A stretch of DNA of 64,000 nt from Saccharothrix obliqua (lineage in GTDB: Bacteria; Actinomycetota; Actinomycetes; Mycobacteriales; Pseudonocardiaceae), in assembly GCF_019375475.1 (NCBI RefSeq), contig NZ_JAHXGQ010000003.1, positions 682,001 to 746,000 on the forward strand, written 5' to 3'. The position numbers and the translations under genes are program-made. This document shows positions 51,912-61,293 of this stretch, in pieces. A model generated the notes under the pieces. It ran no database searches. It was not told the DNA's origin and saw nothing but the letters and a program-made list of their open reading frames with translations. Position 1 is the stretch's first letter. The number at the start of each line of letters is the position of its first letter.

Positions 51912-52915
51912 CCGATCAGGAACAGCTCATCCGCGAGGCGCTCGCGGCGGAGGCCGCCGAGGCCGCGGACACCCGCGACGTGCTGGCCGCCCTGTACCGG
52001 GGCCGGGCACGCAGGCGGCGTCCGCTCGCGTTGATCGCCGCCGCCGCGGTCACCACCGCCGCGGCCGCCGTGGCGGTCGTCGTCCCGCTCACCGCCGGTC
52101 ACACCGCCGCGCCGCCGGTCGAGGCGGGCACGTCGTCCGGGCCGCGGAACGTGCTGCTGGTCGGCGTGGACGACGGTGGGCGTGCCGACACGGTGATGCT
52201 CGCCCACGTCGGCGGGCCGAACGGCATCGCCGTGGTGTCGCTGCCGAGGGACACGCGTGTCGACGTGCCCGGCCGCGGCCCGGTGAACCTGGCTTCCACC
52301 TACTCGACCGAGGACCGCGTGCAGGGGCTCAAGAACGCGGTGGAGTCGCTGACCGGCGTGCGCGTCGACCACCACGCCGCCGTGGAGACCCGGGCTTTCG
52401 GGGCGTTGGCCGACGCCGTGGGCGGTGTCGAGGTGTGCCTCAAGGCCGCCGTGGACGACCCGTTCTCCGGTGCGTCGCTGCCCGCCGGGCGGCAGGAGCT
52501 GAACGGGGAGCAGGCGTTGGCGTTCCTGCGGCAGCGTCGCGGCCTGCCGCGGGGCGACCTGGACCGCGTCGTGCGCCAGCAGGCGTTCCTGCGGGCCGCG
52601 AGCGCCAAGGTGCTCGACCGGTCGGTGCTCGGCGACCCGGCGAAGCTCGCCGCGCTGGTGGACGTCGCCCGCGCCGGTGTGCGCACCGACGAGGGCTGGG
52701 ACCTGCTCGCGTTCGCCCGCGACCTCACCCCGGGCACGGCGGTGCGTGCCGCGACGATCCCGGTGGGTGATACCCCCGAGATCGAGGACGGCAAGCCGCT
52801 GCTGGCCGTCGACCCGGCCGAGGTCCGCCGGTTCTACGCCGGGTTCACCGCGGGGCAGGCCACCGGCGGCGGCACGCCGACCGGCACCCCCGCCGGTGAC
52901 GACTGCGTCGACTGA
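51908..52915 (+). CDS. LytR-CpsA-Psr (LCP) family membrane protein
   Basis: A 335-residue type II membrane protein. A 40-residue cytoplasmic start (VTDQEQLIREALAAEAAEAA, RGRARRRRP) precedes one membrane helix (LALIAAAAVTTAAAAVAVVV). The LCP catalytic fold follows outside: NVLLVGVDDGGRADTVMLAH, IAVVSLPRDTRVDVPGRGPV, GADAVGGVEVCLK-like region and QALAFLRQRRGLPRGDLDR. LCP enzymes attach wall polymers to peptidoglycan. The sigma-coupled position is where an anti-sigma factor usually sits, so the N-terminal tail may double as one; that is speculation. Confidence 0.85.
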   Translation: MTDQEQLIREALAAEAAEAADTRDVLAALYRGRARRRRPLALIAAAAVTTAAAAVAVVVPLTAGHTAAPPVEAGTSSGPRNVLLVGVDDGGRADTVMLAHVGGPNGIAVVSLPRDTRVDVPGRGPVNLASTYSTEDRVQGLKNAVESLTGVRVDHHAAVETRAFGALADAVGGVEVCLKAAVDDPFSGASLPAGRQELNGEQALAFLRQRRGLPRGDLDRVVRQQAFLRAASAKVLDRSVLGDPAKLAALVDVARAGVRTDEGWDLLAFARDLTPGTAVRAATIPVGDTPEIEDGKPLLAVDPAEVRRFYAGFTAGQATGGGTPTGTPAGDDCVD

Positions 52916-52952
52916 CCACCGTGCGGCGGCCCCGGCCGGGGCCGCCGCACGG

Positions 52953-55193
52953 TCAGCTCGACGGCGTCGGTGACGCAGGCGTGCTCTCGGTGGACGGCGG
53001 CGGGGTGGTGGTCGTGCTGCCCGGCGCCTCCGTCGTCGTGGGCGGGGTGGTGGTCGTCAGCGGTGGCGGCGTGACCACCGGGGGAGCCGCCGTCGACGTC
53101 GTCGCGACGACCGGCGTGGTGCTCCGCGACGGCGGAACGCCCTCCCGCCGCAGCACGTCCAGCAGTTGCGCCTTGGCGTTCTCCAACGCCTCCTGCACCT
53201 GCTGCGCCGTCATGCCGGGGATGTCCCGCGCCAACCGCGACAACCCGGCCCACACCCGCTCCAACTCGGCTTTCGCCTGCGGGCTGAGGTCTTCGGGCAG
53301 GGTGACCACCAGTTGCGCGGCCAGCGCGAAGGTCACGCACTCGACGCACGCCTGGTTGACGGCCACGGCGATGTTCTCCGGCACCACCACGTCCGCCTGA
53401 CCGATCACGAACACCACCTGGAACGCGACGGCCACCGTGGTGCAGCCGCGGCACGAGGCCAGCGCCCACGCCTCGTTCCGGTTGTCCACCACGCCGTCGG
53501 TCTCCCACACCAGCGCGAAGCTCACCTGGTAGCGGACCGCGCCGTCGGTCGTGTTGACCACCAGCGCCTGGTTGTCGCCCGCCCCCGGTGGCGCGGGCAG
53601 GTCGAACGGGAACACCAGGGTCGGCGCGCCGCTCGCCTCGTCGACCGGCACGAGCACCGTGGCGAGCAGCGGCTCGTCCTTGGTGGGCAGTGGTTTCCCG
53701 GCGGGCCACGCCGTCCGCGCCGGCACGGGCGACGCCACGGGCGCGGGTGTCGGGCGTGGTTGCTCCGCCACGTCCCGCACGGCCTCGGTGACCGTGCCGC
53801 GCTCGCCGGGCTCGATCGGCCGGTAGCGGTCCGGGCGCGGCCACCACGCCCACAGCAGGCCCGCGACGACGGCCAGGCCGCACAACACCACCAGCGCGCG
53901 TCGTCCCGGCCGGCCTTCGCCGGCACGCCAGGCCCGCACGCACACCCGCCGCACGAGCCGCGCCAGCAGCAGGCCGATGCCCAGCACGGGCAGGGCGATC
54001 GCGGCGATGCCGAGCACGTGCACCAGCAGCAGCGCCACGTCGCCGCCGGCCAGGGCCGCGCTCGCGGAACCCCACCGCGCGCCGACGCCCTGCCACGCCG
54101 TCGCCACCACGCGCGGGAACGCCAGCACCATCAACGCCGTGGCGAACAACAGCAGCGGCACGACGACGAGCACCCACGTCGTGACCACGGCACGTGCCCA
54201 CGGCTTGAGCACCCCCGCCGCCGCCCGGTGCCGGCGCAGCGGCAGCAGCCCCAGCAGCGTGGGCTTGATGTGCCGGAACAGGTCCGGCACGCCGGTGAGG
54301 TCCGCGAGCACGTGGTAGCCGTCGTACCGCACCACCGGCGCGAGCTGGTGCGCCATCTGCCCGATCTGCGCGGCCACGACCAGCAGCAGCGCGTCCCACC
54401 CGGACAGCCACCAGACCCCGTACCAGCCGACCGCCACCAGGGCGTTGAAGTACAGGCCGCCCAGGTCGGTGCGCAGCCGCCCGGCGCGGCCGAGCCGGTA
54501 GCTGTCGGTGACGTCGGTGTAGAAGGCGGGCCACAGCAGGTACAGGCCGAAGCCCATCGCGCCGGGTGTCGCGCCGCCGTACCGGGCCGCCGCGGCGTGC
54601 CCGAACTCGTGCCACCCGGCCGAGAGCACGGTGACCGCGAACACGAGCAGCAGCAAGCCGGGTTCGTGGAACGCCTGGCGGGTCGCGCCCGCCAGGCCGC
54701 GCTCGAACAACACCCGGTACGCCACCACCACGAAGGCCGCCAGCACCACCGCGACCACCGCGGGGTGGAACAGGCGGGCGAACGGCGCGGTGATCCGCCT
54801 GGTCACCGCGGGTTCGGTCACCACGCGGCGCAGGCGCAAGCCCAGCAGCGGCACGGCCGCGCGCCGCTCCGGCTCCGCGCCGTCGGGCAGCCTCAGCACG
54901 CCGAGCGGCATGAGCTTCGTGGTCAGCAGCACCCGCACGTCGTCCGGTGTCACCGACCTGCCCGCGGCGCGACCGACGCGGGCGGCGATCTCCGCGTGGT
55001 CGGCGTGCCCGTCGACCGCCTCCAGCACCCGGTACAGCAGCGGTGTCAGCTGGAGGACCTGCCCGTCGGCGCGGCGGACCAGGGCGGGTGGGCGGCGGTA
55101 GCCGGAGCCCCGCAACTCGCCGACCAGTTCGACGCCTCGCGCGCGGTGGGGCACCGCCGCGTCCCGCGCGGGCGCGGTCACGGGCTCGCTCAC
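52953..55193 (-). CDS. Membrane M50-type zinc protease with PqqD-like N-terminal domain
   Basis: A 746-residue protein starting at GTG 55193, overlapping the stop of the repeat-protein gene. Residues about 20-105 form a PqqD/RRE-like winged domain (RRPPALVRRADGQVLQLTPL, VTPDDVRVLLTTKLMPLGVL), the kind that grips leader peptides. Membrane helices carry GWHEFGHAAAARYG (HEFGH at 195-199) and VVRYDGYHVLADLTG, the S2P/M50 zinc motifs. The outer C-terminal domain (about 480-700) has two Cys pairs (CRGC, CVEC) and ends in a Thr/Pro-rich tail. It resembles proteins annotated as putative peptide zinc metalloproteases. The upstream protein is the obvious candidate substrate. Confidence 0.85.
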   Translation of the reverse strand: MSEPVTAPARDAAVPHRARGVELVGELRGSGYRRPPALVRRADGQVLQLTPLLYRVLEAVDGHADHAEIAARVGRAAGRSVTPDDVRVLLTTKLMPLGVLRLPDGAEPERRAAVPLLGLRLRRVVTEPAVTRRITAPFARLFHPAVVAVVLAAFVVVAYRVLFERGLAGATRQAFHEPGLLLLVFAVTVLSAGWHEFGHAAAARYGGATPGAMGFGLYLLWPAFYTDVTDSYRLGRAGRLRTDLGGLYFNALVAVGWYGVWWLSGWDALLLVVAAQIGQMAHQLAPVVRYDGYHVLADLTGVPDLFRHIKPTLLGLLPLRRHRAAAGVLKPWARAVVTTWVLVVVPLLLFATALMVLAFPRVVATAWQGVGARWGSASAALAGGDVALLLVHVLGIAAIALPVLGIGLLLARLVRRVCVRAWRAGEGRPGRRALVVLCGLAVVAGLLWAWWPRPDRYRPIEPGERGTVTEAVRDVAEQPRPTPAPVASPVPARTAWPAGKPLPTKDEPLLATVLVPVDEASGAPTLVFPFDLPAPPGAGDNQALVVNTTDGAVRYQVSFALVWETDGVVDNRNEAWALASCRGCTTVAVAFQVVFVIGQADVVVPENIAVAVNQACVECVTFALAAQLVVTLPEDLSPQAKAELERVWAGLSRLARDIPGMTAQQVQEALENAKAQLLDVLRREGVPPSRSTTPVVATTSTAAPPVVTPPPLTTTTPPTTTEAPGSTTTTPPPSTESTPASPTPSS

Positions 55194-55828
55194 TGGTCGA
55201 TGTCGGACCTCTGGTCGGCGTTCGCCTCCGCGGTCCCGTCGATGACCTGCTGGATGACGGCCTGCTGCTTGGCGACGGCGGTCGCCTCGGAGTCGACCGA
55301 GCCGATGTTCGCGGCCACCGAGGCGTCGATCGGCGCGGCCACGTTGGCGTTCGCGGCGACGGCGCCGTTGATCGGCGCGGCCAGGTCCAGGTCGGCGGCC
55401 AGGTCGACGTCCACGTTGAGCAGGCCGCCGTCGAGCGCCGTGCCCGGGTCGGTCGGCACGGCCGCGGCCGCCGGCCGGTCGGCGGGTTCGGCCGCCGCGG
55501 GCGGGTTGGTCTGGTCGATGGCGCTGTCCTGGTCGGAGTTGGCGACCGCCTCGCCGGTGATGCCCTGCTGGATGGCGACGCCCTGGTCGGACAACGCCTG
55601 CGCGGTGGACCCCTCGGACAGCACGTTCGCCCCGACCGCGGCGTCGATCGGGGCGGCGACGTTGGCGTTGGCGGCGAGCGCCAGACCGATCGGCGCGGCC
55701 AGGTCGAGGCCGAGGTCCAGGTCCACGTTCAGGTCCAGCAGCGAGTAGACCTCCTTGTCCGGCAACGCGGTGCCGCCCTCGGCGGCCAGCTCGTCGTTCG
55801 ACAGCGGGGGCAGGTTCGCCGCACTCAT
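55190..55828 (-). CDS. Acidic duplicated-repeat protein, likely partner of the M50 protease
   Basis: A 212-residue acidic, Ala/Asp/Val-rich protein with GGAGGAG before ATG 55828. A leader-like start (MSAANLPPLSNDELAAEGGT, then ALPDKEVYSLLDLNVDLDLG) precedes two similar units of about 75 residues. Both contain DLAAPI, the identical block ANANVAAPIDA, an Ala/Gln stretch (VAIQQGITGEAVANSDQ; AVIQQVIDGTAEANADQ) and end in Asp-Gln (SAIDQ, SDIDQ). There is no signal peptide or membrane helix. The gene overlaps that of a protease with a peptide-binding-like domain. Function unknown; a substrate or precursor role is inferred. Confidence 0.82.
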   Translation of the reverse strand: MSAANLPPLSNDELAAEGGTALPDKEVYSLLDLNVDLDLGLDLAAPIGLALAANANVAAPIDAAVGANVLSEGSTAQALSDQGVAIQQGITGEAVANSDQDSAIDQTNPPAAAEPADRPAAAAVPTDPGTALDGGLLNVDVDLAADLDLAAPINGAVAANANVAAPIDASVAANIGSVDSEATAVAKQQAVIQQVIDGTAEANADQRSDIDQ

Positions 55829-55997
55829 CCGTGGCTCCTCCGTCGGGTCGCCCGGCCGGTCCGGTCCGGCCGGTGGTGGGTGACCACTACCCGGGTCGGC
55901 GGCGGTGAAACGGGGTGCGGCGGCGTGGCCCCGGAATCGGGTCGGAAAACCCTCCCGGCGGCGTGCGCGCGTTGGTCCGAACGGACGGACCGGAGGT

Positions 55998-56025
55998 GAA
56001 GAAAATTCGGAACCCGCTCAGCGGG
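55998..56025 (-). terminator. Rho-independent-like terminator at the sipW-LamG stop
   Basis: On the minus strand CCCGC-TGA-GCGGG (56025 to 56013) places the stop codon in the loop of a 5-bp GC stem, followed by TTCCGAATTTTC. It would separate the TasA/SipW operon from the repeat-protein/M50 operon 170 bp downstream. Confidence 0.5.
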
Positions 56026-57274
56026 CGTTGTAGTGCGCCTGGATCCGCGCACCCGTCAACGCACGCGGGTAGATGGCGACCTCGTCCAGCGCGCCGAGGT
56101 ACGGCCGGCCCGCCGGCGTGCCCTCCGCCCCGGCGAAGGACACGGTCGAGGCGGGCACCGAGTGGCCGGGCGCGCGCAGCGGCACCGCCGGGCTGGACTT
56201 GCCGTTCACGTACACCTGCGCGGTGCTCGACGTCACCACGATCGCGACGTGCTGCCACGTGCTGTTGGTCAGGTAGCCCGACGCGAGGGTCATCGCGCCC
56301 GACGTGGCGGTCTCCTGCAACGCGATCTCGCCGCCGACCAGCACGACGCGGTAGCTCGCCGAGCTGCCCGCCGCCACGAACTGGGACAGCGTGCCCTCCG
56401 TCGACCGGTAGTCGGCGTTGATGAACGCCTCCCAGGTGAACACCGAGGACACCGGGCGCGCGGTCGTGGTCGTGAAGCCGATGGCGGTGTTCGACGGGAA
56501 CGCCGCGGCCTTCGCGGACGGGGTGGAGGTCAGCGCGCCGGGCACGCCGTACTGCGGCGAGCCCCGGAACTGCGCGTGGTAGCCGTTGCCGGACGAGTCG
56601 TTGGCGGTGGGCCCGGCGGTCTCCTCGAGGCGGTAGTAATACTGCGGCTTGTCGGCCAGCACGGCCGACGGGTACGCGGGCAGGGCGGCGGTCTTCCAGC
56701 TCGCGGCGGTCCCGGTGGTGGCGACGAAACCGGCCCGCGCCGTCGTCACACCGACGACGACCAGCACGACCAGCGCCGTCCCGGCGGCCACGGCCTGCCG
56801 CGTGGTGCGCGGCCCCCGGCCGAACGCGCCCGCCGTGAGCAGCGACAACACGCCCGCGGTGGCGAGCAGCGGCAGCCAGCGGCCCTCGTTGACCCAGGTC
56901 ACCGGCAGGCCCGCCCACGGTATGCGCAGGCGTGCCAGGCCGCGCACGTTCTCCGCCGGCACCGGGGTGGGGTCCGGCGACGCGTTCGCGTCGCCCTTCG
57001 TCACCAGGGTCCGGTCGGTGTTCACCGTGAGCACCCGGTGCAGCAGCGTCCGGTCGTTCGGTCCCGGATCGGCGAACAGGACGATCTGCCCGGCGGCGAC
57101 CTCGTCGCCGGTGATCGGCGACGCCACCACGACGTCACCGCGGTCGATGCGCGGCGTCATCGAGCCGGACACGACGGCCGTGCTCTGCCAACCGATCAAC
57201 AGCGGCAGCACGGACCACAGCACGAGGCCGACCACAGCGCCGAGCACCGCGCGGCAGACCGCCTGCCCGGCCAC
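56018..57274 (-). CDS. SipW-type signal peptidase I fused to a LamG domain
   Basis: A 418-residue membrane protein. The first 120 residues are an S26 signal peptidase with nucleophile Ser38 (VVSGSMTPRIDRGDVVVA) and His79 (LLHRV) in place of the general-base Lys, as in SipW and the ER/archaeal types, and VTKGDANASPDP. Two membrane helices follow (about 130-185). From about residue 210 comes a concanavalin/LamG-like domain (YYRLEETAGPTANDSSGNGY, FTWEAFINADYRSTEGTL, TWQHVAIVVTSSTAQVYVNG, YLGALDEVAIYPRALTG). Peptidase-LamG fusion is unusual. GTG 57274 starts 80 bp after the TasA-like gene, whose product is probably the substrate. Confidence 0.85.
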   Translation of the reverse strand: MAGQAVCRAVLGAVVGLVLWSVLPLLIGWQSTAVVSGSMTPRIDRGDVVVASPITGDEVAAGQIVLFADPGPNDRTLLHRVLTVNTDRTLVTKGDANASPDPTPVPAENVRGLARLRIPWAGLPVTWVNEGRWLPLLATAGVLSLLTAGAFGRGPRTTRQAVAAGTALVVLVVVGVTTARAGFVATTGTAASWKTAALPAYPSAVLADKPQYYYRLEETAGPTANDSSGNGYHAQFRGSPQYGVPGALTSTPSAKAAAFPSNTAIGFTTTTARPVSSVFTWEAFINADYRSTEGTLSQFVAAGSSASYRVVLVGGEIALQETATSGAMTLASGYLTNSTWQHVAIVVTSSTAQVYVNGKSSPAVPLRAPGHSVPASTVSFAGAEGTPAGRPYLGALDEVAIYPRALTGARIQAHYNAR

Positions 57275-57353
57275 GAACGGCCAGGTCTCGGCGGGCTGCC
57301 GCGCGGTGCTCTCGCGATGTCTGATCGGTCGGCCCTCGGCTCTCCGGGTCCGG

Positions 57354-57938
57354 TCAGGAAGCCGCGATGGTCTCGGCGGCCCAGGTGAACGTGACGCCGG
57401 TGTGCTGGCCCATCAGGCCCGAGGTGTCGCCGGTCGGCGCGAAGTTGTACGAGATCCGGAAGGTCTTGTCGACCGAGCCGGGCGTCTGGTAGCCGAGCAC
57501 GCCGTTGGCGTACGCGCCGATCGCGTCGAACTCGGCGAGGGTGCCGGTCCACCGCGCGTTCTGGTCCGCGGTGAACGACGCGCCGGTGCCGGTGCCGCGC
57601 TGGATGTTCAGCGTGATGTTGCGGGCCAGCGCGCCGGTCGGCTCGACCGGGGACGTGGCGAACATCCGGATGTCCGACGGGTAGTCACCCGTGTACTTGA
57701 CGACGACTTCCTGGCTCTCACCCGTGTTCGGCGCGAGCTTGTCGACCGCGAACACCGCCTGACCCTCGTGGTCGTTGGTCAGGTTGATCGTGCCGGTGCT
57801 CCAGGTGTTCGACTGCGTCGAGGTCTGCGCGGAGAACGCGGCCTGCGATGCGAACAGCACGAGCACACCGGACAGCAGGATGCCCAGCGGTGCCGCGACG
57901 TACCGGGCGACGGCCTTGGTTCGGGTCGACTTGCTCAT
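57354..57938 (-). CDS. TasA/camelysin-like secreted protein (SipW substrate)
   Basis: A 194-residue protein: MSKSTRTKAVARYVAAPLG, a hydrophobic signal core (ILLSGVLVLFASQAAFSAQ), then a beta-rich mature part (TWSTGTINLTNDHEGQAVFA, LAPNTGESQEVVVKYTGDYP, NITLNIQRGTGTGASFTADQ). The A-F-S-A cleavage region followed by a Trp-Ser-x-G-x-I/V-x-L strand matches the SipW-dependent TasA/camelysin family, which forms biofilm fibres or surface proteins. ATG 57938 follows GGAGGAA. Directly followed by the SipW-type peptidase gene. Confidence 0.82.
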   Translation of the reverse strand: MSKSTRTKAVARYVAAPLGILLSGVLVLFASQAAFSAQTSTQSNTWSTGTINLTNDHEGQAVFAVDKLAPNTGESQEVVVKYTGDYPSDIRMFATSPVEPTGALARNITLNIQRGTGTGASFTADQNARWTGTLAEFDAIGAYANGVLGYQTPGSVDKTFRISYNFAPTGDTSGLMGQHTGVTFTWAAETIAAS

Positions 57939-58123
57939 CACTCTCATTTCCTCCGAGGACTGGCGGATCCATCCTATGTAGAGGAACGCGCGACCCGGCC
58001 GGTTCTTATCCCGGATCACGGGTGAGCCGGCCCACCGTGAGCCGGCGCACTGATCGAATTTCCCTTTGATGATCGGGATTCCGGGTGCGGTGAAGATCCA
58101 CAGTGGAGTGACCGGGCGGGCGG

Positions 58124-59173
58124 TCACAGCTCGCCGAGGGTGACGTCGAGGGTGGTGGTGCCCGAGTCGCGCAGCACCTCGACCCGCACGCGCTCGCCCG
58201 GCTTGCGCGCGGCCAGCGCCCGGTTGAGGTCGGCGATGGTCGGGGTGGCGGTGTCACCGAGCTTGGTGACCACGTCGCCGGGCCGGATGCCCGCCTGCCG
58301 CGCCGCGCCGCCGTCCTGCACGGAGACCACGCCGACACCGACGCCCTTGCGCCCGCGGTCGATCACGGTGCGGCCGGTGATGCCCAGCGCCGCGCGGCCG
58401 GAGTCGGTGACCTTGCCGTCGCGGACGATCTGGTCGGCGATGCGCTTGACGGTGTTGACCGAGATCGCGAAGCCGATCCCGGGCGCCGCGCCGCCGAGCT
58501 GCTGGTCGGTGGCGGCCAGCGTCGGGATGCCGATCACCGCGCCGCTCATGTCGACCAGCGCGCCACCGCTGTTGCCGGGGTTGATGGGCGCGGAGGTCTG
58601 GATCAGGTCGGTGATGGTCGTGCCCGGCACACCGCCCGCGCTCGGCTCGGAGACGGTGCGGCCCAGCGCCGAGACGATGCCGTTGGACACGCTGCTGGAC
58701 AGGCCCAGCGGGTTGCCCATGGCCAGCACGAGCTGCCCCACCCGCAGCTGCCCCGAGTCGCCGAACCGCGCCGGCGAGGACGGCAGCGGGCCGTCCACCC
58801 TGATGACCGCCAGGTCCTCCGGCGGGTGGCTGGCCACCAGCGTCGCCGAGTGCGGCGTGCTGTCGTTGGCGAACGCGACCTGGAACTCGGTCGCGGTGCC
58901 GACGACGTGGGCGTTGGTGACGATGTGGCCCTTGTCGTCGTACAGCACGCCCGAGCCGAGGCCGTCCCTGGTGTTGATCTGCACCACCGACGGCAGGGTG
59001 TCGTGCACCACCTTCTCGTAGCCCTGCTCCAGCGCCGCGGTCGACGCCGCCGCCGAAGCGGACGTCGAGGGCGCGGGTGCGCCGCCGGTCGCGGTGTCGC
59101 TCGGGGTGCAGGCCCCGATCACGACCGCGCACGCGAGGCCCGCGCCGATCCGCGTCACCAGGTGTCGGTCCAC
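58124..59173 (-). CDS. HtrA/DegP-like S1C serine protease lipoprotein
   Basis: A 349-residue exported lipoprotein: lipobox AVVIGAC near residue 22, a Ser/Ala-rich linker, then a trypsin fold with His (IVTNAHVVGTATE), Asp (PEDLAVIRVDG) and Ser (INPGNSGGALVDMSG), and a C-terminal PDZ domain (ARQAGIRPGDVVTKLGDT, GERVRVEVLRDSG). It handles misfolded or signal proteins in the extracytoplasmic space. Start GTG 59173. Close to the surface-protein operons. Confidence 0.93.
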   Translation of the reverse strand: MDRHLVTRIGAGLACAVVIGACTPSDTATGGAPAPSTSASAAASTAALEQGYEKVVHDTLPSVVQINTRDGLGSGVLYDDKGHIVTNAHVVGTATEFQVAFANDSTPHSATLVASHPPEDLAVIRVDGPLPSSPARFGDSGQLRVGQLVLAMGNPLGLSSSVSNGIVSALGRTVSEPSAGGVPGTTITDLIQTSAPINPGNSGGALVDMSGAVIGIPTLAATDQQLGGAAPGIGFAISVNTVKRIADQIVRDGKVTDSGRAALGITGRTVIDRGRKGVGVGVVSVQDGGAARQAGIRPGDVVTKLGDTATPTIADLNRALAARKPGERVRVEVLRDSGTTTLDVTLGEL

Positions 59174-59186
59174 AGCCGCCTCCAGC

Positions 59187-60173
<987 letters not shown>

Positions 60174-60575
60174 TCACAGCACGAGCATCGCCCGTGCCGG
60201 GACGCGGCTGTCGGACAGCGGGCGCACCGCCATCCTCAGCAGCACCAGCGGGTTGTCGTCACCCGCGATCCGGTTCGCGCTCAGCTCGCCGCAGACCAGG
60301 CAGTGGTGGATGAGCAGCCACTCACCGTCCGGTCGGGTCGACAGGCTCAGCGCCTCCATCCGCCCGCCGCAGCCGGCCGCGCGGTCGCCGGGTACCCGGC
60401 GGTCCACGTGGAGGCTGGTGAGGCACTGCGGGCAGTGGTTGCGGTGCGCCGTGCCGGGCGCGTGGAACGGCACGTCGGCGCGGCAGCCGGCGCAGCGGAA
60501 CGCGTCCCCGCGCGGGACCCGCTCCTTGCGCCGCTGGACGCGCCGGTCGGCACTAGCCGGGTTGCGTCGTGGCAC
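60174..60575 (-). CDS. RNHCP-domain zinc-finger-like protein (copy 2)
   Basis: A 133-residue protein with the family block RNHCPQCLTSLHVD and further Cys pairs (FRCAGCRADVPF, AGCGGRMEALS, HHCLVCGELSANRIAGDDNP). The spacing of four CxxC or Cx2C units suggests two bound zincs. It starts at ATG 60575, 8 bp after the related gene, and has a longer basic N-terminus. Function of RNHCP proteins is not known. Confidence 0.85.
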   Translation of the reverse strand: MPRRNPASADRRVQRRKERVPRGDAFRCAGCRADVPFHAPGTAHRNHCPQCLTSLHVDRRVPGDRAAGCGGRMEALSLSTRPDGEWLLIHHCLVCGELSANRIAGDDNPLVLLRMAVRPLSDSRVPARAMLVL

Positions 60576-60583
60576 GGTTCACC

Positions 60584-60958
60584 TCACAACTCGCCGAACA
60601 CTTCGAGCGGGAACGGCGGTTGTGCGAGCGGTCGGACGGCCAGCCGCATGAGGATCAGCTGGTTGTCGTCCACCTGCACCCGGTTCGCGGTCAGCTCGTC
60701 GCACCGCGTGCAGCGGTGGATCACCTTCCAGTCGCCGTCACGCGGGACGGCGATGGAGATCGGTGACATGCGCGACAAGCACTCCGACGGGCCGCCCTCG
60801 ACGTGGTCGTGGACGTGCCGCGAGTGCAGGCAGCTCGGGCAGTGGTTGCGCCGCAGCCCGTCCGGGGTGAACGCGCCGACGGTGCGCCCGCACCGCACGC
60901 ACGTGAACGTCTCCGTGCGCGAGCCGGTGCTGGGTGAAGGGGGATTGGTGTTGGACAC
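60584..60958 (-). CDS. RNHCP-domain zinc-finger-like protein (copy 1)
   Basis: A 124-residue protein with the same layout as its neighbour: FTCVRCGRTVGAFTPDG, RRNHCPSCLHSRHVHDHVEG, SECLSRMSPISI and IHRCTRCDELTANRVQVDDN. GTG 60958 follows GGAG by 8 nt, inside a longer frame. The two RNHCP genes are adjacent on one strand and clearly arose by duplication. Confidence 0.87.
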   Translation of the reverse strand: MSNTNPPSPSTGSRTETFTCVRCGRTVGAFTPDGLRRNHCPSCLHSRHVHDHVEGGPSECLSRMSPISIAVPRDGDWKVIHRCTRCDELTANRVQVDDNQLILMRLAVRPLAQPPFPLEVFGEL

Positions 60959-61293
60959 CCGGAATACTCCTAAGCCAGTACGTCGTACAGGTTGGCCGGT
61001 CAGGAGCAGGCCGAGCGGTGGTCTCACCGCGGGAACGGGCCGCGCGGGGCGGCCGAGATCCGCACCGGTGGGTCAGCCGATGCCGGGGGCGTCGCAGCGC
61101 CGGGCGCTCGACGTCAGCAGCAGGCCGAGGTGCGGTGGTGAGGCACGCTCGGCGCGAGCCGGGGCATGAAAATCCTGCTTTCCAGGGCGTCGCCGCCCGG
61201 AGTGTTCTGGTTGGTCGCGAGGGATCGTAGCCCAGGCCGACGCGGTGTCGAAGCGAATATCGCCGCGGTCGCCGCGGGGTCGCCCGCAGCGCT

